From Golubevia sp. BC0850 (Eukaryota > Basidiomycota > Exobasidiomycetes > Golubeviales > Golubeviaceae), in contig JAAVVG010000002.1 of assembly GCA_012976225.1 (NCBI GenBank), forward strand, positions 1,240,001-1,304,000: a stretch of 64,000 nucleotides of DNA, in the 5' to 3' direction. A model generated the notes under the pieces. It saw only the letters and a list, made by a program, of their open reading frames with translations. It did not search any database and was not told the origin of the DNA. This document shows, one piece after another, positions 45,966 to 55,900 of the stretch (its first letter is position 1; every line of letters starts with the position of its first letter). The position numbers and the translations under genes are program-made.

Positions 45966-48392
45966 ATGAACGCACAACTTCTGAATCCATTCGCTCATGA
46001 TACTCCGGATTCAGTCGATTCAACTTTAGAGCACGCCAATGCGTCTTGCATCCAATTCAATAACTCCTTCTCCAATAACAACTCTCTTTTCTCTGGTCAC
46101 TACCTAGCAGCTGGAAGGACAGATGGCCTCGTCAACATCTGGGACATTGAAACAAAAGGTATCCTCAGCTGGCTAGAAGGTCACGTCAAGGCAATCACAA
46201 GCGTCTGTTGGTCTCAGTACTCCAGGTATCTAGCATCAAGCAGCTTGGATTGGAACGTTATCATTTGGGATTTGAGCAAGAGACCTGCAGTGAGGGATAG
46301 AACGCTTCGATTCGATGCTCCTGTCAGATCTGTCAATTTCTGTCCTACCAACAGGTTAGTCTTGAACACGTGAAACGGATCTATATAAGCTATTTGAGAT
46401 GGAGGAAGATGAACCCAACTCTTCTAACTTCTACTCTTTCTCTCCCCTGTTCCGCTCTCAAAGCAAGATCCTAGCAGTCGTATTAGAATCACAGCAACTC
46501 TATCTAATTGATCTTCGCAAAAGAAAGAGAGTTCTCACAAAGGTCTCATCTTCTAGCAACCATGCTGAATCTTCTTCTCAAGCACAAGCAAAGGCTCAAG
46601 CTGGAGGACTCACAGAGGCAGAAGAGGAGAAAGAAAAGACTAGAGGTCCTCGAAGATGGATCCTGAGACCAGATGTCTACTTCAACAGGGAGTCAGAGGC
46701 GGAAATGGAAGGAGGGAAGGATGCCAAGTGAGTCTAGATGAGAAACGTCAGCCGGGATGGGATATGAGGTTGAAAGAAGCGTTCGCGATCTCGAAATCAG
46801 AATTGAGATAATACAATCTTTGTATGTACGTGGTTTGGGGGCCTCCTTTCCCTAGAATCGAGCTGTTAAACTTGCTCTTGTCTCTCCTCTTTCTTCCCAC
46901 TCTCCTCAGAGCTCTAGCTGCCGCCATCGGGGGTACGACTTGCTCTAAGTTCTCCCCTGATGGAAGCTTGATATTCGCCGGAACTACCAAAGGTAGCATT
47001 CTGGTTTTCGACGCTAACACTCGAAAGGTCAGCCTCAGCCACTTGCTGCTCCTCTTTTCTTTCCCTTTCGCAGAATGTACTACGTATCTTACTTCCTCTT
47101 ACCTTGCCTTCCAAATCTCCCGCAATGATGATCTTGATCAAAGGTCATCAATCAAGCGAAACCTCAGGGTGCTTCTGGCATTAGAGAGATGGCTTTCGAT
47201 CGATCAGGTCGGTGAGTAGAAACCCTTTTCAAAGCGCTCCTATTCCTGTTTTTCCCCCTCTGACCTCCCTGATTCAAACCCCCTTCTTTTGCTCTTGAAT
47301 GATCCAGTAATCTCGTCATCAACTTCACAGACCGAACTATTCGTATCTTAAGCGTGGAAGTCCTTCGACATGCTTCTTCCGATCCTCAAGGTACTGACGC
47401 CGAAGAAATGATTCAAGTGAACATTGGAACTCTGCACAAATTCCAGGATCTAGTGAACAGGAGTCCTTGGCTAGGATTGGGGTTCAGTGGGGATGGAGAG
47501 TACGTCTTTGGAGGTGAGTTAAGCAAAGTCCTGGGATCTTGGCCTTCGACTTTCGTTTAATCTCTCCTTCTCTCCCTCTCTCTCTCTTTCTCTTTTCTGA
47601 TGACGCGATTCTTTCAGGAGCTTCTCATATCGCTGCCCACAATATCTACATCTGGGATCGAGGTGCTGGAGCTCTAGACAAGATTTTGGAAGGTCCGAGA
47701 GAACCTTTAATCGACGTAGATTGGCATCCTTCAAGACCCCTCTTAGCCTCAGTTTCCACAAGTGGGAACATCAACATCTGGTTCACTCCCACGAAGGAGA
47801 ACTGGAGTGCCTATGCTCCTGGTTTCGAGGAGCTGGAAGAGAACGTCGAGTACGAGGAGAGGGAAGACGAATTCGATTTGGTAAGTAATGTGTTCTTACC
47901 TCTTTAGAGATCTTTGTTCGGATCTTCCGCATGTTTCGCTCACCTATCGCGATTCTGACGATCCCTCTCGATCTTGTCTTTCTTCCTTCCCACCCTATCT
48001 AGGAAGACGAAGAAGAACTTGCCAGAAGAGCTCAAGACGAAGAGGAAGCTCTAGTAGACATCTGGTCTTTAGGTCCAGCTGCTGGAACGACACTTCCTTC
48101 CTATCTGATGGTATCTGAGAACGATCCATCCGTACCTGCGAATGGAAACTCAGGCGTCAATTCTCCTCAAGTCGGTGGATCGAACTTGGAAGCTGGCGAG
48201 AGTACCAATACAGACATCGAAATGAAAGATTCAACGAATGGAATTGATGGTGAGGACAACGTCGGTGGGACAGAATCCGGGTGGGTCTGGAAATGGGAGT
48301 ACGAGAAGGAGGACGATAACGATCCGTCGTTTATCATTCACCCCAAGTTAGAAGATGAGATTCCAGAATTGAATAGTGACGATGGAAATTAG
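45966..48392 (+). CDS. SWD1: COMPASS subunit SWD1 (RBBP5 homolog), WD40 protein
   Basis: Core subunit of the Set1/COMPASS histone H3K4 methyltransferase. WD40 repeats are visible: GHYLAAGRTDGLVNIWDIET, GHVKAITSVCWSQYSRYLAS and SSLDWNVIIWDLSKRP, FDAPVRSVNFCP, SKFSPDGSLIFAGTTKGSI, NLVINFTDRTIRILSVE, GFSGDGEYVFGGA, NIYIWDRGAGALDKILEGP, and VDWHPSRPLLASVSTSGNI. After the propeller comes the family signature NVEYEEREDEFDLEDEEE, then an acidic tail including GWVWKWEYEKEDDNDPSF. About seven exons. An Ala/Gln-rich insert (about 46555-46640) lengthens one blade connection. Divergent from HSP104 with 456 bp between start codons. Confidence 0.93.
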
Positions 48393-49430
48393 AAGGTAGC
48401 GGACTTACATCATTGTACTATATTTCTAGCAAATTCAAATCGAAATTCAAATCGAGATTATTCATCTGAGGCTCTAAGATAGTGCGCATCCAAGAACCTC
48501 TCCCTCTCATCTCCTAGATTCTCTGTAACTCTTCAGAGCTTCAGATTTGAGATCTTTGAGACCTAGAGTTCAGGCCAATAACGGAAGGTTAGAAGAGGAG
48601 GACGGGAGAGGTCGAGCCGCACACAACGGTCTCCTCTTGAACAACTGAGAATAACAAAATTTCTCAAGAGGTGCCCCACCCTCCAGCCAAAAAAGTCTTG
48701 CTCAAATCACCCACGGCTCCGCATGATAATGCGGAAGTGAAGGGAAGAGCGGTGGAACTTTTTCTTCAGTTCCAGGGGGTTGGGTCGAGAGAGATTTAAC
48801 ATTCATTCATCGACTCCAGCACTTTGGAGCTGATGCCCCCTTCAGAAAGACAAATGCTTCTCTTCTCTTAACCGGGTAGAGGTCCTACGTGTTCAACCAA
48901 GTTCAAAGGGAAATTCTACGTCCTGTCGCGCTGTCGCCATATTGGAGCAAGGGGATTTCCATGATTCCCTTCCTCAGATCCTTAACCCCCTTTTCTCAAC
49001 ACTGTATAAAAGTAGGAAGAGTCTTCCCGGATCTAACGTCTCGGTGAGATTCGAATGAGGGAAAATTTCAACCCCACTTCTTCCGTAGGATAGTGAGGCT
49101 ACGGTACAGATTCAATGGGTCCCTTAACAGTGTCCTACCCCTCTCCATTTTTTTTGAAGGACGGAAAGACTTTTTGAAGCATCTTGGAGGAAAAGGTTGG
49201 AGAAGACGGAAAGAGGGGAAAGGTATTTAATCAGCCAATTTGAATCTGATTTCAATTGTCCCCTTCATCCCTTTTTCTTTTCCCTCCCCTCCTCGCCTCC
49301 TCCCATTGCCCCTCCTTTCTTCTCTCACTCATCTACTCCTCCTCTCTTCAAGTCTCGCATCTCATCTATTTTCACTCATCTTCCTCGAGCCCACCTCTAT
49401 CTCTTTAACCCCGCTTCTACCTGATCAGCC
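48393..49430. other. long upstream region of the hexose transporter gene
   Basis: About 1 kb without coding signals. TATAAAA at 49005-49011 is 420 bp before the ATG, and an AT-rich TATTTAA at about 49219 is nearer. If the first box is used, the leader is long and could hold an intron. Confidence 0.4.
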
Positions 49431-52238
49431 ATGCCTTTCGTTGATGTTGGCACCAAATCTTCGGCTCCCGTACCCAAGCCTGCCACGGTCAAAGAGTCTA
49501 TTCCGGCCGTTATGGTAGCTGCTTTCGCAGGTGAGCATACGGAACTGATCGGAGGCTCTGCTTTAGTGAGTCTAACCCCCTTCCATCATACCTGTTTCTT
49601 TCCATTTCTTAGCTTTCGGAGGTTTGCTTTATGGGTGGGATACTGGTACTGTTAGTGGAATTTTGGGTGAGTCTTTTTTTGTCATTGTTGGAAAGAAGGG
49701 AGGAGGTCGGAGTCGCCGGAACAAGGGCGGAGATGAGTTGATAGAGGCAGAACTCTTTGGACTCTGAAGGTGGAAAGAGTACCATGACTGATGATTTTCT
49801 TTCCGTCTGTTACAGCAATGGATTTCTTCCGAGAACACTTTGGGGAGCGTGTAGACGTATCAACAGATGCGCCAACTGGTTTCAACTTGTCGACCAGCGA
49901 CCAATCCCTAGTCGTCTCTATCCTCTCGGTCGGAACTTTCTTCGGTAGTTTGATTGGGGCTCCTCTTGCTGATCGAATCGGAAGGAGATACGGAATTCAA
50001 GCTGCCATGGTCGTCTTTGTTGTGAGTCGAGGGACGAAGATTTGAGAACCTCACCCCTGATTTCCTTTCTTAACACGCCTCTTTCTCTCAAAAACGAACA
50101 GCTTGGAGTTGCGCTTCAAACTGCCTCGACTGAGTTGGATCTTTTCATCGCCGGAAGAACTATTGCTGGGCTGGGAATCGGAATCGTCTCAACCATCGTA
50201 CCCCTCTATCAATCAGAAACCGCTCCAAGATGGATTAGAGGGGCTGTTGTCTCCGGATACCAGTGGTTCATCACCATCGGTAAGTCACTATTTCGCGGTC
50301 AATTAAATTCTTCTCGCTCTGATGAGTATCCGTTCTCCTCTCTTCTTTGGTTCTCTCTTCGCAGGACTACTACTTAGTGCTTGCGGTTAGTACATTCTCG
50401 AGCTCTACTGGATATTTGCTTGACTAATTTCTGATGCTTTCTATCCCGTCTCTTTGTTTTGAAAAATAGCCAACAAGGGAACTGAAGGCTACAACAACGC
50501 TGGATCCTACAGAATCCCAATCGCTATCCAATTTCCTCTAGCCGCAATCATGTCTATCGGCCTTATCTTCCTCCCAGAGTCGCCAAGGTGGCTTATCAAG
50601 AGAGGACGTCTCGAAGAAGCCGCCATCGCTCTGGCTCGTCTCAACTCTAGCGACAAAGATTCAGCTCTGGTCAGAAGCGAGATGGCAGACGTTCAAACGA
50701 ACTTAGACATCGAACTCTCTCACGGAACTGGATCTTACATTGATTGTTTCAAGCTCGGAGAAAGGAAGAACCTTCAAAGAACTTTGACCGGTATCGCGCT
50801 TCAAGGACTTCAACAACTCACCGGTATCAACTTCATCTTCTACTACGGAACTGTCTTCTTCCAATCTATCTCTACTGCTGATCCATTCATCTTCACTATC
50901 ATTTCGAACGTCGTCAACGTCGTCACCACTCGTGAGTAAGGGTGTGAGGAGGGTTCGCAGCTGGGACTAGACGAGATGAGCTTGTTCTGACTGTCTATCT
51001 TCCTCCACCACTTTCTACTCCTTTGTTCTTCCGCAATCATAGTCCCTGGTATGTGGGGTATGGAGCGTATTGGGCGTCGTAATATCCTAATCTTCGGAGC
51101 CATGTGGATGGCGGTATGTGAACTCATCGTCGCTGCTATCGGAAGTGGAGATCTGCAGGGATCAGCCAGAGTTGCTGGTTCTAAAGCCCAAATTGCCTTT
51201 GTGAGCTTCTCTACTTTGCTTGGAGATGATGAGATGAACTTCGAGCTTTCGCTGGAAGGTTTCACTGACTTTGCTTGACCGCTCTCCATTTCTTGCTTCA
51301 CTCTCCTTCCCATCTTCTCCTCTTCCCAATTGACCTCACTCTCCTTCCTATCTTCGCTTATATTCCAGGTGTGAGTGCCTCTACTTTGCTTGGAGATGAT
51401 GCGATGAACCTCGAGCTTTCGCTCGAAAGTTACAACTGACTGACTTTGCTTGACCGCTCTCCCCCTCTTGCTTCACTCTCCTTCCTATCTTCATTTACGC
51501 AAAAAGTTGCATATATATTGGTGCGTATCAGTTCAGAGTTTTTCTTTCGACTTTTCAGCACTCGAGATCAATCACCTAGCTGTGAGAGGTTTCGCCTTTT
51601 GACTGACCTCACTCTACATTTAACATCCCTCTCCCAGCCGGGTTCGCTTCTACTTGGGGTCCAGCAGCCTGGGTCGTTTGTGGAGAGATCTTCCCTCTCG
51701 CCATCCGTGCCAAGTCTCTATCCTTATGTGTTGCTTCAAACTGGCTTTTCAACTGGGCTATCGGTGAGTTGACGAGAAGCTAGCTGTTTCTTTCGTTCCC
51801 AATTCTGACCTCTCCTCCTTGCCTCCTTACCCCTTGTTCCTTCAGGTTACTCTACCCCCTACCTAGTCGATGCTCTCGGACAGAAAATTTTCTACGTCTG
51901 GTTCGGTTGTCTCTTCCTAGGAATGGTGAGTTTGGAGAATCTGGGAGCTGCTCTAGATCGATGTCAACAGCAACACTGACGCCTTCCCTCCCTTGCCCTC
52001 TCTGACCTTCCGTCCTCCTTCTCTTTACTCTCAGCTTTTCGCCTACTTCTGCATTTATGAGACTAGCAATCTATCTCTCGAAGAAGTCGACGAGCTCTAC
52101 AGCATCACCACCGCTGCTGGATCCAAGAAAGCCAACGCTGAACTCAGAGGACGTCGCGTCGAATACGACCCACATGCTAGCGAGGAAAGTCAATACGCTG
52201 ATGAGAACAAAGAGAAAATCATGCTCTCCACAGTTTAG
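49431..52238 (+). CDS. hexose transporter, MFS sugar porter family
   Basis: Twelve-helix sugar-proton symporter or facilitator of the plasma membrane. Signatures: AFGGLLYGWDTGTVSGIL (helix 1), PLADRIGRRYGIQAAM (loop 2-3 GRR motif), GRTIAGLGIGIVSTIVPLYQSETAP (PESP-type helix 4), LPESPRWLIKRGR, LQGLQQLTGINFIFYYG (helix 7 QQ-GIN), GMERIGRRNILIFGA, AGFASTWGPAAWVVCGEIFPLAIRAK, ASNWLFNWAIG. About ten exons, some very small: a 21-nt exon near 50364 encodes LLLSAC, and a 14-nt exon at 51507-51520 supplies CIYI. Between 51200 and 51507 the intron is tandemly duplicated, and the frame closes only if a 2-nt exon at 51369-51370 is included (AFVCIYIAGF). The tail is hydrophilic and cytosolic. Substrate preference not readable. 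Confidence 0.9.
51201..51506 (+). repeat. tandem duplication of an intron within the hexose transporter gene
   Basis: Two copies, 51201-51368 and 51371-51506, each begin with a GTGAG donor followed by CTCTACTTTGCTTGGAGATG, share a GACTTTGCTTGACCGCTCTC block and a CTTCCTATCTTC block, and end in an AG acceptor (TATTCCAG and CAAAAAG). Copy 1 is about 30 nt longer through an internal CT-rich expansion. Two bases, GT, lie between the copies. Confidence 0.85.
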
Positions 52239-52997
52239 AACCTTTGACTTTCTTTGTTAAGTCTCTCCCTTCTGCTCTTTCATCGCCATCTGGTGCTTTT
52301 CGCTCATGTAGTGCATACCTCAACTGTTAACACATTTCTATAGACCTGATTTTCCCGCAAAGCCTGAGAAGAAACGGCTTTGAGAGAACAGTGACTTCGC
52401 AGTCATCTCTGTATCTGATTGCTCAAATCAGGCTGCAACTCAAGTAATACGATTCCGAAACACGATCGTTTGCATCGAGTCTCGAGATCTAGCATCTTCC
52501 CTAGGCTTCTACTAGAGTTTCAAGTTTTAAGTTGGTCGGCTTTCTTTGGACCCCTTCTTTTCTCGCAGAGATAGAGATCCAGACAGATCTAGAATGAATA
52601 GAATTCTTCCTACAAATACATTTCTACAATCGATAAACCGAATATAACAGGAATGAGTTTTGAATGGCTGAATAAAGAGTGGGAAGAAAAAAGAGCATGA
52701 GAGTGAGAGAATGATGTTGACAACAGAGGGAACGAGAAAAGGAGGGGATGACAATGAGAGATACATGAAAAAAGCTTGAGTGGTGCGTGACTGATTGAAT
52801 TGAAAAAGGTTTGAAAGTGAAATTGAAGTTTGTGGCAAGTTGTTTGCGTTACGAGATGAGGATTGAGAGCTGGCTTTTTGAGATTGGAGGGGACTGTTTG
52901 AAAAAGATATTAAGTGGTTCGAAAAAGTTAGAAGTCTTTCCCTTAGTCATGAGAGGATTGCGGCTCTTGAGCTCTCAATTTAAACACTCACCATTTT
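52239..52997. other. intergenic between convergent transporter and kinase genes
   Basis: About 760 bp at the 3' ends of two convergent genes. No coding feature recognised. Confidence 0.4.
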
Positions 52998-55900
52998 TTA
53001 CTTCGAAAGTCTACTAGATTCTTTTCTCTCCCTACCTCTACCTCTCTCCCACCAATTATCTTTCCCATCCTCCTCAGAATCCAAAGGAGTATTAGATCCA
53101 CTGACAGGAATGTTCCCACCTCTGCTCCTACTTCTACTACCATCTCCCGAACTTCCACTTCCTCTCTCCCTAGAAGATTCTCTAAGAATATTAGCCAAAG
53201 CTTCCGGAGCTCTAGATCTTGATCTGGAGGATGAAGTTCTCTGAGCATGAACGTTTGAAGTTTGAGGTTGAAAGGAACCAGTAGAAGAATTGGAACTTGA
53301 ACTTTGAGTTTTCTCAACTGGTGAAAATGGAGGTAGGGAAGAAGTTGAGGTTTCATCTGAAGTAGCGAAAGTGGTGCTTAGAGAATATGGTCTGATTTGA
53401 CTTCTGCTTCGAGAAGTTGAGGTTGAAGTTGATCTTGTATCTCTTGAATTTGATCTTCTACCTCTACTTAGAAGACTTGGATCACTCGACCTGTTTCTGC
53501 GAGTCGAACTTCCAACGCCACTGTAAATCTCTTGATTCGCTGGATTCCTCATTCCTAGAACTGGAGATTGACTTGCATCCCTAGAGATTGAGATCGGAAT
53601 TGCAGGAGATTGTCTACCTCTTCTGACCGTCTCTTCAAACGCAGCTGATTCCTCTTCTCTAGTATCTTCTCGATGATGATTCAAAGCCCAGACTGAATCT
53701 TCATCAACATCAGTCATCCTATTAGCTCTTCTACCTCTATGAGAATCACTGTCTAATGGACTAGGAGCTCTACCACCCCAACTATGTTGAGCTTCTTGAC
53801 TTGGACCAGATACATATCGTTTAGGTAAGAATTCACCTGATTCATTGAAAGATGGATGCATGGCTTGAATTTCATCATCACCTTCTTCCTCTTCTTCATG
53901 ATCTTGAATTCTTCCACCCCATTTTGAAGATCCACCTCCCATGCCCATACTTTGACTGAGAGTCGATCCAATGAATGGAGAAGTTTCGTTCCTTTGACTC
54001 TTGCTATGATTCGGAGAAGAAGAATTCTGTTCTCTTCGGTTCCTATTAGCAGCAGCCAAACTCTTAGATCTAGATCTTGAAGAATTGGAAGAGTAATCCG
54101 AAGAGAAAGAAGGAGGAGGTGGAGTTCTAGTTCTTCCAGTCCAAGTATCCAAACCGTTTGCTCTTGCAATTCTTTCAACCAGAGGAGAAGCAGGAGCCAT
54201 AGCATCCTCATCTTTTTCTTCTTCTCTTTGAATTTCTCTCTCCCTATCGTCCTTCAACTGGGCGACTCTCTCCTGAGAAGGATACTCAGAGATAGGCAAT
54301 TCAGCCAGAGAAGGTCTAGAGATCTGAGAAGATCCTCCTTGAGCCAAAGAATCTTGAAGACTAGTCGGTAGAGTTTCTCCATCCATTCCTGAATTAGAAG
54401 GGTTGGTGATTCCCAATCCATTTCCAATTCCTCCGGCTGCTAAACCACTCAAAGAACCAAATCCATACAACCATTGACAAGTTGAAAGTTGTTGAATATT
54501 CCAACGAGTCTTTGTATTCGGATCCAATAAACCAAGTAAGACCTCTCTAGCTTTGGCTCGATCATGACTTGTACCATTCCATTCAAAGTCTTGACCTTCG
54601 TCTTGATCTGATTCTGGATCTTCTTCCATCTCAACAGCTAGATGAGCTGCCTGGTTGGCTTCTAGATGAGAATGATTGAGAACTGAGGTGGAATTTGCAT
54701 CTGGAGCTGAAGGAGCTGATCCGACGACGTTGGCTGTTTCTCCAGGTCGATTGAAGTCTATTGAGAGAGGTTGAAGTGTTTGATGTCGTTGATGTGAATG
54801 ATGTTGAGGTGGAAGTGCAGGTAAAGAAGCACTAAGATCGACCAAAGGCATTTGTTGATGTCTTCCATTCAAAGCCGTTAAACCATGACTTCTACCCAAA
54901 GCTATTCCTCTGACCGGAGGTCTAGCTCTAAGCTCAATACTTCCAGATCTCTCTCTCCCGACTAAGCCTGAATTTTTGAAGAAACCAGATGAAGAATTAG
55001 ATGAACTCAAGGAGCCCATCATAGGACTAGTGGGATTGGAAGTCATTTGATTGAATGATCGATTTTGGGAATTTTGAGAATTGGCACCCAATCTTTCAGC
55101 TCTTCTCTTTAACCTTGGTGGTGTTTCCCATTGAGCTCTAGCAATTTTCATTTGCAATCTAGGCTCGAAACTATCTGCGAAGGGAAGTCTACCACTTAGA
55201 AGAGCGTAGAGAATACATCCCAGAGCCCACATGTCCGAAGCGAAAGGTGGAATCTCATCGATGGAAGAACAAGAAAACGTAGGAATTGGGTTGCTGCCTG
55301 AAGGATTGGAGGCGGCAGCATTAGCGATCGTTGGATCAGCTCGTAGAGTTTCAGGTGGAGTGTAAGCCAAGGAGCCTCCATTTGACAGATCGATTTTTGA
55401 ACTCTGGACCTTACTACCGTTGATTTCATGAATTGAATTTCCATCCTCTTTGTGAGACTTGTTCTTCCTAGTCAAAAATGGTGATGAAGGAGAAGAGGTT
55501 TCACTGACTTTCTTAGCCAAACCGAAATCTGCCAACCTCCAAAAGATTGCTTCTGTAGGATTCAAGTCTTCCGCTCCTTCGCTTTCTGGTGAAAGAGGAC
55601 TTAAAGGATCTTGATCATTTCCCTCTTCCTCTTCTTGATCTAAATCCGAATCCCCACTTTCATTTCTCCTTCTCCTTCTCTTTGAACCGACTCCAGCGCT
55701 TTGACCAAGAACGTTTTCCAACTTGATATCACCATGTCTAACTCCGGCCTTAGAATGTAAAGAAAGTAAAGCTGATGTGATTTGAGATAAAATTTCTCTT
55801 GCAAGAGGGATTGGAACTCCTTGACTTCTAGGAGGTTGAGGAGCTCTAGAAGAAGCTCTTCTCAAAACCGTTGAAGATGATAAAGAAGGAGATCTACCCA

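Noticed and set aside
47260-47300. TTCAAA-type sequence resembling a tRNA T-loop
   Set aside because: No matching A-box or cloverleaf; it lies inside an intron of SWD1.
53753-54211. Opposite-frame open frames within the large kinase gene
   Set aside because: Shadows of the long, low-complexity kinase reading frame.
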